DNA of 64,000 nucleotides from Hymenobacter wooponensis (GCF_004745865.1 NZ_SRKZ01000010.1:28229-92228), one strand, 5' to 3'; positions 1 to 8,977 are shown, counted from the first letter of the stretch. Notes: a model not told the origin generated them from the sequence alone. Program-made: numbers and translations.

Positions 1-23
1 AAGGAAAGCATACGCCCTCTCTA

Positions 24-1013
24 TCAACGCAAAATTCCTTCGATCCGGCTTAGCTCCTCCTCGCTGAACTGGATATTCTCCAAGCAGCGCAGAGAGTCCG
101 TAAGTTGCTCGGGTTTGCTGGCTCCGATGAGCACCGACGTTACCCGCTCATCCCGCAAAATCCAGGACAGCGCCATTTGGGCCAGGCTCTGGCCGCGCTC
201 TTGCGCTAGCGCGTTTAGCTGCTGAATCTGCTGCAGGCGCTCTGGGGTGAGTTGATTTTCGGTGAGGAAGCCGACGCCTTTGGCTACGCGCGAATCTTCG
301 GGGATGCCGCGCAGGTACTTGTCAGTGAGCAGGCCCTGGGCCAGGGGCGAGAACGGGATGCAGCCCACGCCTTCCTGGCCTAGCAGGTCCAGCAGGCCGC
401 CTTCTACCCAGCGCTCAAACATGGAGTACTTGGGCTGATGAATCAGGCAGGGCGTGCCCAGCTCCCGCAGAATCTCCATGGCCCGGGCAGCTTCCTCGGG
501 TTGGTAGTTGCTGATGCCCACGTACAGCGCCTTGCCCTGGCGCACTGCGTGGTCGAGGGCGCCCATGGTTTCTTCCAGGGGCGTATCCGGGTCGGGGCGG
601 TGCGAGTAGAAGATGTCCACATAGTCCAGCTTCATGCGCTTGAGGCTCTGGTCGAGACTGGAGATGAGGTATTTGCGGGAGCCCCATTCGCCGTAGGGCC
701 CCTCCCACATGTGGTAGCCGGCTTTAGTGGAGATAATCAGCTCGTCGCGGTAGCCGCGGAAATCCTCCTTGAGAATGCGGCCGAAGTTGGTTTCGGCGGA
801 GCCGGGCGGCGGACCGTAGTTATTCGCCAGGTCGAAGTGCGTCACGCCGCTGTCGAAGGCCCGGTGCAGGATGGCGCGGAAGTTACTGAGCACATCCACG
901 TCGCCGAAGTTGTGCCAGAGGCCTAGCGACACCGCCGGCAGCTTGAGGCCACTCTGGCCACAGCGCCGGTAAAGCATGGAGGAATAGCGGGAGGGGTTTG
1001 GTTGGTAGGGCAT
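24..1013 (-). CDS. Aldo/keto reductase, YghZ/Kv-beta-like
   Basis: This is a 329-residue NADPH-dependent aldo/keto reductase, expected to be a soluble TIM-barrel enzyme reducing aldehydes. The catalytic tetrad can be placed: Asp and Tyr in DLANNYGPP, Lys in STKAGY and His in YSHRPDPDTP. The C-terminal part with SVLIGASKPEQL matches the cofactor-binding end of the family. The length and the GPPPGSAE segment after the Tyr resemble the YghZ (L-glyceraldehyde 3-phosphate reductase) branch rather than the shorter prostaglandin-synthase-like branch. The start is the ATG at 1013, near the window's first gene boundary. The neighbours give no pathway hint. The substrate is inferred from family resemblance only. 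Confidence 0.9.
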   Translation of the reverse strand: MPYQPNPSRYSSMLYRRCGQSGLKLPAVSLGLWHNFGDVDVLSNFRAILHRAFDSGVTHFDLANNYGPPPGSAETNFGRILKEDFRGYRDELIISTKAGYHMWEGPYGEWGSRKYLISSLDQSLKRMKLDYVDIFYSHRPDPDTPLEETMGALDHAVRQGKALYVGISNYQPEEAARAMEILRELGTPCLIHQPKYSMFERWVEGGLLDLLGQEGVGCIPFSPLAQGLLTDKYLRGIPEDSRVAKGVGFLTENQLTPERLQQIQQLNALAQERGQSLAQMALSWILRDERVTSVLIGASKPEQLTDSLRCLENIQFSEEELSRIEGILR

Positions 1014-1126
1014 TGGTTGGTAAAAAGAACTAAAGTATGGTGACAGGAGAGCTAGGATCAGTGCTCAATATAGAGACCTTCTAAAATTCTGCTGACTTTC
1101 GTACGACTTTCACCTCTGTTTATCTC

Positions 1127-1534
1127 ATGACAGCTTACGGATCTATACTTAAGGTCTCTTCTTATACCCTTGGAGTGGCGCGTTTTTTGGGGGTTCGGAA
1201 TGTGTTTTTTATGCTTGTTGGGTGGGCAGTACTTTTCTCACTGCAAGGAATAGCCATTATTCTATTTACCGGCTTAGTGCTCTATCTGCAGAAACGCATG
1301 TCAGACCTTAAAATCACTGACCGTCTAGAGACAGCAGCTACATGGTCTGTCATATTAGTTCACGAGTTGTTCTTTATCTGGATATGTTGGCTGCTACTGT
1401 TTCCTGAGGGTTTAGAACAATGGAGCTGGTTTCCGTTATGCCTTTTAGGTTTTCTCTTAGCCTTAGTTGCTTGGTGGAAAACAGTGTTTTCTGGCTCCTC
1501 GTCTGTTCCAGATAGGAATCGGCCGCAGCTGTAA
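1127..1534 (+). CDS. Small membrane protein of unknown function
   Basis: I do not recognise this 135-residue protein. It has about three hydrophobic segments (roughly residues 27-53, 70-92 and 98-117), so it is probably an inner-membrane protein with a short hydrophilic Pro/Arg-containing tail. No catalytic motif is visible. Base composition is more AT-rich than the flanking reductase, as for several other small unknown genes in this window. It starts at an ATG 113 bases from the divergent aldo/keto reductase and is followed closely by the VOC gene on the same strand. Function unknown. Confidence 0.55.
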   Translation: MTAYGSILKVSSYTLGVARFLGVRNVFFMLVGWAVLFSLQGIAIILFTGLVLYLQKRMSDLKITDRLETAATWSVILVHELFFIWICWLLLFPEGLEQWSWFPLCLLGFLLALVAWWKTVFSGSSSVPDRNRPQL

Positions 1535-1606
1535 TTTGAATTACACATTGCTTAGTTGTCACGCCAGCTGTATTCTACAAAAGCCTTTCTACCCCTGATA
1601 CTATCT

Positions 1607-1969
1607 ATGTCCCAGCAAATCCGTTCCCTGCGTCCTTTCATCGGGGCCAAAGATTTCGCTGTTTCGCGCAGCTTTTATCAAGCCTGGGGATTTGCTGAAA
1701 CGGTGCTTTCGCCGGGTATGTCTCTCTTTTCACGTGAGGGAGTATGCTTTTACCTGCAGGATTACTACGTGCCCGAATGGGTAGACAACACCATGCTGTT
1801 TCTGGAAGTGGAAGACGTGGAGCAGTATTGGGCGGAGCTTACGGCGCTAGATTTACCCGGCCACTATGCTGGGGTCCGGGTTGCACCCATTCGGCACGAG
1901 GACTGGGGTAAGGAGGGCTTCGTGCACGACCCCGCCGGCGTGCTCTGGCACATTGGTGAGTTCAAATAG
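1607..1969 (+). CDS. VOC superfamily (glyoxalase/bleomycin-resistance-like) protein
   Basis: This is a 120-residue single-module vicinal oxygen chelate fold protein. It begins SLRPFIGAKDFAVSRSFY, the usual first beta-strand and helix, and ends with DPAGVLWHIGEF, the usual last strand carrying a metal-ligand-like position. I chose the ATG at 1607 because the reading frame extends 17 codons further upstream without any family resemblance. Members can be dioxygenases, glyoxalases or antibiotic-binding proteins. With one module it probably works as a dimer. The substrate cannot be predicted from sequence or neighbours. Confidence 0.85.
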   Translation: MSQQIRSLRPFIGAKDFAVSRSFYQAWGFAETVLSPGMSLFSREGVCFYLQDYYVPEWVDNTMLFLEVEDVEQYWAELTALDLPGHYAGVRVAPIRHEDWGKEGFVHDPAGVLWHIGEFK

Positions 1970-2004
1970 AGTGTAGCTTTCTTAAACTATTTGGACTGTT
2001 GCAC

Positions 2005-2547
2005 ATGAAGTTATTCTTTGCCTTTACTCTGGCACTGGTTCCCATCTTAGCTATTGGTCAATCGCCCAGGCCTAGGCCAGAAAGTTTATATCTGAAGGCT
2101 TTTCAATACATCAAGACCGATCCTGAATTCCTCAAGATGCGAGGCAAGAGTGACTGCGTTGCCGTATTTGACAGTATTGTTCACCAGAGCCAGTCTGTAT
2201 TTATAGAAGAGCTCGGAAAACAATGGGGCTATGCTGGTTATAAGGAAACAGGCCGGTTGCGGGACTCTCTATTTACGCTAGATCAAGCAGCCTATCACAA
2301 GCCCTACTACTCCTCAATAACGGCCTCATTAACTAGGGCTTCTGGAGGCAAGAAAGGCTGAATGGTTATCACGTTCTCGCGGCTGCACAATGATATGCTG
2401 TTGGCAGAAGTCAGCGATAATGAAGAAGGTGGCCTAGGCTTTCATCATATCATCTCTACCTTCGATCAATCTATACGCTATGTCTTTTTCTTCGGACCCA
2501 ACGGCACTATACAGCGGTGTTATTTACAGCTGGCTAATTACAATTAG
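2005..2547 (+). pseudogene. Secreted hypothetical protein interrupted by an in-frame TGA
   Basis: The frame opens at the ATG at 2005 with a clear signal peptide (MKLFFAFTLALVPILAIGQ, cleavage near residue 19) and runs to a TGA at 2359-2361. The same frame continues immediately with ATG at 2362 and runs 61 codons to a TAA at 2547. The second half is plausible soluble beta-strand-rich sequence (FFGPNGTIQRCYLQL), so the two parts read as one roughly 180-residue periplasmic protein broken by a nonsense mutation. Alternatives are two genuine short genes, with TGAATG allowing coupled re-initiation, or a sequencing error. AT-richer than neighbours. No family recognised. Confidence 0.6.
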
Positions 2548-2619
2548 CCTACTTCACCTATAGGCTATCCTATTATACCTCTTGGACTTACCCCCTATAG
2601 CTAGACAAACGAGGCACGG

Positions 2620-3075
2620 TTAGCGGTGCTCTAATGTGTGCTTCAAATCGCGCAAACGACCACGTACGTTATGCGCCAAGATGTATTTGACCAAGGTAGA
2701 AAATAGCTGCAATGGCTGTTTCAGCGCGAAGGAATAAGTAAACGTTGCCTTGGTGAGACTAGTGCTTATTTCCTCAAAACGCCAGGAACCGGCAAATGCG
2801 GCAAACATTCCCGCTGGCTTAGTCAGCTTTATAGCCGCAACGGTGGGCGGATTGAACGACACGTACTCCGTTTCCATCCCGATGCCATGCTTAGAAACGC
2901 ACCACGATTTTACGCCCTTGGCGGCTTCCTGCGCACCATCAAGCAGGATAGCTTCCCGCAGAAAAGTATCCCACACCAGGCGCTGGCTGTAGTCTTGGGT
3001 GTACTCAAATACCTGCTGTTGCGGACAAGCAATCTGGATTGACTCAACGAATTTCAGCAGTTTCATATTCAGCAT
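2620..3075 (-). CDS. SRPBCC-fold (polyketide cyclase/dehydrase-like) protein
   Basis: This 151-residue protein has the helix-grip (START-like) pattern: an initial strand (FVESIQIACPQQQVFEYTQDYSQRLVWD) followed by beta strands and a long C-terminal helix. This fold binds hydrophobic ligands in a central cavity. The start is ambiguous between the ATG at 3075 and another at 3066 (MKLLKF); the second matches the fold boundary equally well. It is a single gene between two unrelated hypothetical genes. No ligand can be assigned. Confidence 0.75.
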   Translation of the reverse strand: MLNMKLLKFVESIQIACPQQQVFEYTQDYSQRLVWDTFLREAILLDGAQEAAKGVKSWCVSKHGIGMETEYVSFNPPTVAAIKLTKPAGMFAAFAGSWRFEEISTSLTKATFTYSFALKQPLQLFSTLVKYILAHNVRGRLRDLKHTLEHR

Positions 3076-3247
3076 TGCTTTTGATAGCCCTCAACAGATA
3101 AAGTTGAAACAAATAAAGCACAGCCGTAATAGACCCTAGCAACGAACCACACAGCTTTTGTCAAAAAATCATTTGTACTCGTCAGCCACGTAATAGCAAG
3201 TTCCCGCGCAAAGTATCGGCTAGGAGCTTAAGAATAGCATCTAATAT

Positions 3248-3604
3248 TTAAGCTGAGTAGTTGCTGGCAGGTGCTTCCGTTACAATCCGAAGAAGGATAT
3301 TCATAAGCTCCGGTTGGTACTTGGCAGTAATCTGATCAAGCCGTTCATCTATCTCCTTCAATACTCCAGGTGCCCAGTAATTTCTTTCCTGCTCAATCGG
3401 AAATTCTCTAATAAGAGCACAATACTCTTTTACTGTAGCTACTTCTGCGTCATTCAATGGCTTGATGTTGTAATCAGATAACCAATACAAATGCTTATCC
3501 AAACGTCTTACCCCGAGCGGTATGCTTACCTGCCCCGTAGTAATTGAACGAGCCGTTGAAACAAACTTGCGGAATAGTCCGACAGATTTAGGCGGGTTGG
3601 GCAT
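3248..3604 (-). CDS. Hypothetical protein
   Basis: I do not recognise this 118-residue protein. It lacks a signal peptide and membrane segments, is mixed alpha/beta in character, and has a basic N-terminus (PPKSVGLFRKFVSTARS) followed by an acidic helical region. It is read from an ATG at 3604, in a divergent arrangement with the helicase that starts at 3714, so the 109-base gap should hold promoters for both. Codon use and position support a real gene, but there is no functional clue. Confidence 0.5.
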   Translation of the reverse strand: MPNPPKSVGLFRKFVSTARSITTGQVSIPLGVRRLDKHLYWLSDYNIKPLNDAEVATVKEYCALIREFPIEQERNYWAPGVLKEIDERLDQITAKYQPELMNILLRIVTEAPASNYSA

Positions 3605-3713
3605 GAAGTGTACTCAAATCACTTGAACAGCTAAAGTTAATTTTCTCCCCGACCTTCGGCCACTCTTTTGCCCGTTTCGTTGTTATCAACGAATCTACAA
3701 ATACTCCCTTCTT

Positions 3714-5696
3714 TTGTCTGAACAACCTACCTATACCGACCCTTACGCACTAGAGAAAGAGCTGCGCAAGGTGGAGGCCCTCATGAAGCTCGAGCAGCAG
3801 GAGGACCTAGAACAATTTAAAATCAAGAGCGCTAAGGCCTCCATTGCGGAGCGCCAGCAGCGCGGCCTGACGTGGTATCCCGTCAAAATAACCAAGGAAG
3901 ATATCGGCTTCGGGGGCAAGCTCGTCATTGAGCTGGAGCGCCCCGCCAGCCAGGGTGGCCTACACCTGTTTCAGGTAGGCAAAAATGCGGCCCTGTTCGG
4001 CAATATTCCCGGTCGCTCGGGCTCCGATAGGCCTACGCTCAACGGCGTTATCACTAGCGTGAAGCGCAACAAAATCTTGCTGGCCACCACCAAGGAAGAC
4101 CTCCCCGACTGGGTGGACGAAGGCAAGCTGGGCGTAGATCTGACCTTCGACGAGGTGAGCTACCGCGAGATGGAGTACGCCCTGGGCAAAGTGATGGGCG
4201 CCTACGATGGCCGCCTGGCGGAGCTGCGCGACGTGCTGCTGGGTGCCAAACCGGCTCGATACAAGCCGGAGTCAGAAGCCCAGCTCTACTATCCTTCTCC
4301 CCTCAATGAAAGCCAATTGGCGGCGGTGCGCCACGTGCTAGCGGCCCAGGATGTGGCCATCATCCACGGCCCTCCCGGCACCGGCAAAACCACCACGCTG
4401 GTGCAGGCTATTCTGGAAACTATCCGGCGCGAGCGGCGGGTGCTGGTGTGCGCCCCCAGCAACACGGCCGTGGACTTGCTGACGGAAAAGCTGGCCGAGC
4501 GCAACGTGAACGTAATTCGAATGGGCAACCCCTCGCGGGTGTCGGATCTGCTGCTGCAGCACACGCTGGATGCGCAGATCATGAACCACAAGAGCTACGC
4601 CGAGCTGAAAAGCATGCGCCAGACCGCCGAGCAATACCGTGAGCAGGCTGGTAAGTTCAAGCGCCACTTTGGCTGGGAGGAGCGTGAGCAGCGCCGCCAC
4701 CTAAAGGAGCAGGCCCACCTGCTGCTGCAGGAGTCAGACCAGCTGGAGCGCTACATCACGGAGGATCTGCTGGAACAGGTACAGGTAATTACGTGCACCC
4801 TTGTGGGAGCCTCTAACCGGGCCATCCGCCACCTGACCTACGAAACCGTGTTTATCGACGAAGCCGCCCAGGCCCTGGAGCCGGGCTGCTGGATTCCGAT
4901 TACCAAGGCCAACCGCGTAGTGCTGGCTGGCGACCATCAGCAGCTGCCGCCCACCGTGAAGAGCGAGAAAGCCGCTCAGGGTGGCCTACGCGAAACGCTG
5001 TTTGAAAAGTGCATCCGGCGGCAGCCCAACACGGCGCGCATGCTGGAGGTGCAATACCGCATGCACGAGCAGATCATGGAATTCAGCTCGGAACAGTTTT
5101 ATGAAGGCCGCCTGAAAGCCGCGCCCAGCGTGGCCCATGCCGACTTGCCCGATTACGACCTGCGCTTCGCCCCCGATATGGCCGTGGAATTCTTGGATAC
5201 GGCCGGCTTCGGCTTCCAGGAAATCACCATCGAGGAAAGCCGCTCTACCGCCAACCCCGAGGAAGCGGACCTGCTGCTCAAGCGCCTCTCGCAACTCCTG
5301 GAGCCTTACGACCAGGCTGAGCACGAAGCCGACCTGCTCACCATCGGCGTAATTGCCCCCTACCGCGCCCAGATCAACTATTTGAAGGATGCAGTAGAGG
5401 AAAACGACGAACTGGTAGGCCTCATGGAGCACCGCATGCTCAGCATCGGAACCGTTGACTCGTTCCAGGGTCAGGAGCGCGACATCATTGCCATCAGTCT
5501 CACTCGCAGTAACCCCCAGGGTGAAATCGGCTTCCTTTCCGACATCCGTCGCATGAATGTGGGCATGACCCGCGCCCGCCGCAAGCTCCTCCTCGTGGGC
5601 GACTCCAGCACCCTTGGCTCCCATCCCTTCTACAAAGCCTTTCTCGACTATGTAGAAAGCATCGGAGCGTACCGCACCGCTTGGGAGTTGCAGTAG
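3714..5696 (+). CDS. SF1B DNA/RNA helicase, IGHMBP2/Upf1-like
   Basis: This is a 660-residue superfamily 1 helicase. After an N-terminal alpha-helical and beta-barrel region (about residues 1-150), the motor begins with motif I GPPGTGKTTT near residue 219 and motif II DEAA near residue 382. Later come GDHQQLPPT (motif III), QYRMH (motif IV region), GTVDSFQGQERD (motif V) and NVGMTRAR (motif VI). The arrangement matches the IGHMBP2/SMUBP-2-like bacterial group, which unwinds nucleic acid 5' to 3'. The frame begins at a TTG (3714); the next ATG would remove 23 residues that look coding, so the TTG is preferred. A strong hairpin terminator follows 28 bases after the stop. The cellular role in bacteria is not settled. 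Confidence 0.93.
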   Translation: MSEQPTYTDPYALEKELRKVEALMKLEQQEDLEQFKIKSAKASIAERQQRGLTWYPVKITKEDIGFGGKLVIELERPASQGGLHLFQVGKNAALFGNIPGRSGSDRPTLNGVITSVKRNKILLATTKEDLPDWVDEGKLGVDLTFDEVSYREMEYALGKVMGAYDGRLAELRDVLLGAKPARYKPESEAQLYYPSPLNESQLAAVRHVLAAQDVAIIHGPPGTGKTTTLVQAILETIRRERRVLVCAPSNTAVDLLTEKLAERNVNVIRMGNPSRVSDLLLQHTLDAQIMNHKSYAELKSMRQTAEQYREQAGKFKRHFGWEEREQRRHLKEQAHLLLQESDQLERYITEDLLEQVQVITCTLVGASNRAIRHLTYETVFIDEAAQALEPGCWIPITKANRVVLAGDHQQLPPTVKSEKAAQGGLRETLFEKCIRRQPNTARMLEVQYRMHEQIMEFSSEQFYEGRLKAAPSVAHADLPDYDLRFAPDMAVEFLDTAGFGFQEITIEESRSTANPEEADLLLKRLSQLLEPYDQAEHEADLLTIGVIAPYRAQINYLKDAVEENDELVGLMEHRMLSIGTVDSFQGQERDIIAISLTRSNPQGEIGFLSDIRRMNVGMTRARRKLLLVGDSSTLGSHPFYKAFLDYVESIGAYRTAWELQ

Positions 5697-5724
5697 CGGT
5701 TTATTCCGGCAGAACTTTAGGTCA

Positions 5725-5781
5725 GACACCATCAGTATTTGCCTGCTTTGACAAGTCAAGCAGGCAAATGCTGATGGTGTC
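5725..5781. terminator. Long bidirectional intrinsic terminator
   Basis: Two arms of 24 bases (starting GACACCATCAG) enclose an 8-base loop, with one mismatch, followed by ATTTTTTC. It sits exactly between the convergent helicase and lipoprotein genes, so it probably ends transcription from both sides. Confidence 0.85.
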
Positions 5782-5787
5782 ATTTTT

Positions 5788-6339
5788 TCAATCAGCGATT
5801 CTTAGCGGCTGCAGACCTGCGGTAGCGGTTTCAGTAGAAATCCAACCGTTTATCTGGTATAGGCTACTAAAGAAGCGTATGTTCTCCGGCAACTCCGAAA
5901 TGGTTTGGTAGGCCACATCGAAGTAATATCGCTGGTCCTTTGCATCATAATGCCCGACTCCATCACCTATTTGTTTGAGCTTGTGCTTGGGGGTATTGCC
6001 AATATATAACAGCTCCAACTTTTTGATGGAGTGCCGTTGCGTATCCAGCTGCACAAGCAAGTGTAGAGTTCCCAATGAGTCTTGGTTACATAGCATAAAG
6101 GCCGAATAAGCAGAGCTACCTGCCACAACATTCGACAACTGCACTTCTCTGTAAACAAGTGTTGGATCTGGTCCTAGCGTTATTGTCTGCCCAGAATCAG
6201 CTGATATAAGCTCCCATTGTACAGCCTCATGAGCACTGTTTTGCTCATTCCCAACGGGTACACCTGCAGTAGGGCGAGTACTGCAGCCAGCGAATAGGAT
6301 TGACACAGCCAACAAGAGCATTGTGATGAACTCACGCAT
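5788..6339 (-). CDS. Lipoprotein of unknown function
   Basis: This 183-residue protein starts with a type II signal peptide (MREFITMLLLAVSILFAGC), the Cys at residue 19 being the predicted lipid attachment site. It is therefore membrane-anchored in the periplasm or on the outer membrane. The mature part is a soluble alpha/beta protein with no motif I recognise. It converges on the helicase and shares the terminator at 5725-5781. No operon partner. Confidence 0.65.
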   Translation of the reverse strand: MREFITMLLLAVSILFAGCSTRPTAGVPVGNEQNSAHEAVQWELISADSGQTITLGPDPTLVYREVQLSNVVAGSSAYSAFMLCNQDSLGTLHLLVQLDTQRHSIKKLELLYIGNTPKHKLKQIGDGVGHYDAKDQRYYFDVAYQTISELPENIRFFSSLYQINGWISTETATAGLQPLRIAD

Positions 6340-6669
6340 AATAATGTCTAGTTAAGCCCTAAAGATAGAGGATTAGATATGCGGAGAAACGCTGAGCGGA
6401 ACGAGGTGCCTTCATCTCTTCAAGCAACTTAGATCTTGAAGAAGCGACTTGTCAGGACTGATTGTAACAATTAGGAAGCATTAACTGCCTTGCCATTTTG
6501 GAGCTATTCATTTCTCATAATGCTACCTTTATAAAGGCACTTCGTTCACTCAATCACCACGCCTCCGTATTTATTCGGGGCTTCGTACTAACACTTAAAA
6601 GCCCTTTTCAGTGGAACGGGGCTTTTTTTACTGCGTACCTGCTAGCACCACCTTCTAGCAGTACCACCC
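6340..6669 (+). other. 330-base gap with promoter-like box and hairpin leader
   Basis: I see no protein gene here. A TACCTTTA box at 6534-6541 resembles the Bacteroidota -7 element (TAnnTTTG). About 55 bases further on is an AAAAGCCC...GGGCTTTTTT hairpin (6597-6629) followed by T residues. The next gene, iaaA, starts 40 bases after the hairpin. The stretch could be a small RNA gene or a leader with an attenuator. Confidence 0.35.
6597..6629 (+). terminator. Rho-independent terminator-like hairpin upstream of iaaA
   Basis: The stem AAAAGCCC/GGGCTTTT is followed by a run of T. No gene ends just upstream on the plus strand, so it either ends a short non-coding transcript or acts as an attenuator in the iaaA leader. 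Confidence 0.5.
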
Positions 6670-7599
6670 ATGCCTACCTATTCCATTGTAATTCACGGCG
6701 GGGCCGTTACCATGGACCCCAGCAAGATGACGCCAGATCTAGAAGCCGCCATTCGTGAAGGCCTTCAGCAAGCCCTACAAGCTGGCTGGGAAGTGCTACA
6801 CGGCGGCGGCAGCGCCCTCGATGCGGTGGAAGCCGCTGTGCGTAGCCTCGAAAACAATGAGCACTTCAATGCCGGCCGCGGCAGCAGCCTCAACAAGCAG
6901 GGCGAGGTAGAGATGGACGCTTCCATTATGGATGGCCGCACGCTGCGGGCTGGCGCCGTCAACAGCGCGCGTTACGTCAAGAACCCTATTACGCTGGCCC
7001 GCACCGTGATGGAGAAGTGTAAGCACGTATTTCTCGCCTCCGAAGGTGCCGTTGAGTTTGCCCTGCAGCATGGCCTGGAGATGGAAGCCGTACACTACTT
7101 CGAGACGGAAAAGGCTCGGAAGGAATGGCTGGAAATTATGCAGGAGGAAGAGAAAGAACCTCAGGAACAAGATACCGTTGGGGCCGTAGCCCTAGACCAA
7201 GATGGCAACCTGGCCGTGGCCACCAGTACGGGCGGCATTGAGGGCCAGCTCAAAGGTCGCGTCGGCGACAGCCCCATTGTAGGCGGCGGCTCCTACGCGG
7301 CCAACGAGGCCTGCGCCGTTTCCTGCACCGGCGACGGTGAGATTATTATGCGCGGCGCCCTGGCTCATGAAGTCTATGCCCTAGTGAAATATAAGGGCCT
7401 CTCAGCCACTGAAGCCTGCCGCGAGGCCGTGAAGCTCCGCGACGAAGACCTTAAGGGCGACAAAGGCTTCATTGCCATCGACAAAGACGGCAACGTAGCC
7501 ATCGAGACCAACACCAACATCATGCGCTGCGCCTACCGCATCGGCGAAGAGGAACCTTTTGTGGCTGTGTGGCGCGAGGAGCTAGATAAACTGGCCTAG
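6670..7599 (+). CDS. iaaA: Isoaspartyl peptidase/L-asparaginase (plant-type Ntn hydrolase)
   Basis: This 309-residue enzyme hydrolyses beta-aspartyl (isoaspartyl) dipeptides and, more weakly, L-asparagine. It is made as a precursor that cleaves itself. The new N-terminal nucleophile is the Thr of DTVGAVA, residue 169 by my count, preceded by a charged Glu-rich linker (EEEKEPQEQ) typical of the exposed processing loop. The N-terminal part carries IHGGAV and the HFNAGRGSSLN glycine-rich turn, and the small subunit has STGG and GRVGDSPIVGGG, which form the substrate pocket. No signal peptide is present, so it acts in the cytoplasm. It is a single gene preceded by the hairpin at 6597-6629. Confidence 0.93.
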   Translation: MPTYSIVIHGGAVTMDPSKMTPDLEAAIREGLQQALQAGWEVLHGGGSALDAVEAAVRSLENNEHFNAGRGSSLNKQGEVEMDASIMDGRTLRAGAVNSARYVKNPITLARTVMEKCKHVFLASEGAVEFALQHGLEMEAVHYFETEKARKEWLEIMQEEEKEPQEQDTVGAVALDQDGNLAVATSTGGIEGQLKGRVGDSPIVGGGSYAANEACAVSCTGDGEIIMRGALAHEVYALVKYKGLSATEACREAVKLRDEDLKGDKGFIAIDKDGNVAIETNTNIMRCAYRIGEEEPFVAVWREELDKLA

Positions 7600-7697
7600 G
7601 CAAGGCTTGAATAGAACCTCATAGTGAGCTTACCGAGTAATCTCGCGTGCTGTCGTTGTGCTAGTAAACCAACTGGCCTTGGCCACCACCAAACCAC

Positions 7698-7794
7698 GTC
7701 ATCCTGAGCAGCGCGAAGGATCTTATAGCGAAAGCACGAGGCACTAAGCCAGTCGTTCTTACCTGTCAAGATCCTTCGCGCTGCTCAGGATGAC
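7698..7794. repeat. Palindromic intergenic repeat, 27-bp arms
   Basis: Perfect inverted arms lie at 7698-7724 (GTCATCCTGAGCAGCGCGAA...) and 7768-7794. The spacer contains CTAAGCCAGTCGTTC, a variant of the core shared by most palindromes in the window. It lies between the convergent iaaA and NHL-like lipoprotein genes and may also help end transcription. Confidence 0.85.
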
Positions 7795-7840
7795 GCGCTG
7801 GTGGTCAGAGGCAAAGGGTATGCTGCAGGATTGGCTAGGC

Positions 7841-8977
7841 CTATTGCAGGTCAATCACCGACATGGTATGCGGGGCGTCGGACTTTTTATTGACGAAGTT
7901 CTTCTCCGGCTTATCAAAGTCGGAGATGTAGAGGCGGTTGCCTTTGAGCAGCACTTCGGCGGGCTGGTCTAGTAGGCCACCTGCCCCATCGGTGTCGCCG
8001 TTTTTGGCGAGGGTAGTCACCGAGTTGTCCTTGAGATTAATTACCTCAATGGCGTTTTCTCGGGAGTTGCACACGTAGGCTTTATCGGTGGCTCGGTCGA
8101 TGATGAGGCCATCGATGCAGGGAATTTGCTTGCCGGTGAGCGTGAGGGTTTCCTGCTTGGCCAGGCTCCCATCAGGTTTCAGAGTTACGCGGTAAAACTT
8201 GCCATCGCCGAAGGACCCGGTGTAAAGACGGCCCTGGCTGTCGTAGTCCATGCCATCGGCGCCATTGTCGACGCCGGTTTCGTTCACGGTGGTCGTGAAC
8301 ATGGCCAGCACGTGCGGGTCCTTGGTTTTGGGCTTGAGGTGGATGGGGCCTTTGCTGAGTTCGGCCAGGGTGAAGTGCAGAATGGCACTGCCCTTGTCGT
8401 TGTCGGGCATGTCCCACTGGCTGTCGGTCACGTAGAGCGTGTTGCCCTTCCAAACCACGGCATTCGCCAGCGCAAAGTTATCGACTACCGTTTCTACCGC
8501 TCCGGGCTTGCCGTTCTGCACCCGCACCCGCATCAGCCTTGACTTAAAATCTTTGCTGTTTTCGTACTGGTTTTCGGCGTAGTAGAGGTTGCCATCGGGG
8601 CCAAAAGCCAGGTCCATGGGCGCGGCCTTCTTGGTGGTGGGCTCCACGGGCAGGTTGGTGAGGTAGGGCTTTAGGCTGGTGTCGGTCATCTCCATGAGCA
8701 CCGCCGGGTAGGAGTTGTTGGCCAGGTTGGGCACCGACAGAATCAGGCTGCCGTTGGGCGCCAGCGCTAGGCCATCGGGGGTGTTGTGGGCCTCGTCGAG
8801 GGTGTGCAGGAGTTCCGGGCTGCCGATATTAGCGACGGTATCGGCCGTGGCGGACGCAGTGGCGGTTGAGTCGCCGGGCTGGGTAGCGGGGGTGCTGTTC
8901 TCGGACTTAGAAGAGTTAGACTGGCAGCTAGCCAGCAGAGCGCCACTCATCAGGAGGGCAGGAATAATAGTTTTCAT
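7841..8977 (-). CDS. Beta-propeller lipoprotein (SMP-30/NHL-like)
   Basis: This 378-residue protein has a lipoprotein signal (MKTIIPALLMSGALLASC, lipid Cys at residue 18) and a Ser/Thr-rich linker to about residue 50. Then follow repeated blade-like motifs such as TPDGLALAPNGSLILSV, APMDLAFGPDGNLYYAEN, GADGMDYDSQGRLYTGSFGDGKFYRV and DQPAEVLLKGNRLYISDFDKP. These are the hydrophobic-DG-turn repeats of a six-bladed propeller, as in SMP-30/gluconolactonase or NHL proteins. It probably sits on the periplasmic face of a membrane. A lactonase role is possible but I cannot place the metal ligands securely, so binding or scaffolding is equally likely. Confidence 0.8.
   Translation of the reverse strand: MKTIIPALLMSGALLASCQSNSSKSENSTPATQPGDSTATASATADTVANIGSPELLHTLDEAHNTPDGLALAPNGSLILSVPNLANNSYPAVLMEMTDTSLKPYLTNLPVEPTTKKAAPMDLAFGPDGNLYYAENQYENSKDFKSRLMRVRVQNGKPGAVETVVDNFALANAVVWKGNTLYVTDSQWDMPDNDKGSAILHFTLAELSKGPIHLKPKTKDPHVLAMFTTTVNETGVDNGADGMDYDSQGRLYTGSFGDGKFYRVTLKPDGSLAKQETLTLTGKQIPCIDGLIIDRATDKAYVCNSRENAIEVINLKDNSVTTLAKNGDTDGAGGLLDQPAEVLLKGNRLYISDFDKPEKNFVNKKSDAPHTMSVIDLQ

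Noticed and set aside
2359..2361. TGA as selenocysteine or another recoded codon
   Set aside because: No SECIS-like hairpin could be recognised, and the two similar cases use TAA and TAG, so simple nonsense mutation is more likely.
6498..6758. An 86-codon frame crossing the iaaA start
   Set aside because: It overlaps the iaaA coding region in another frame and includes the hairpin at 6597-6629; no family pattern.
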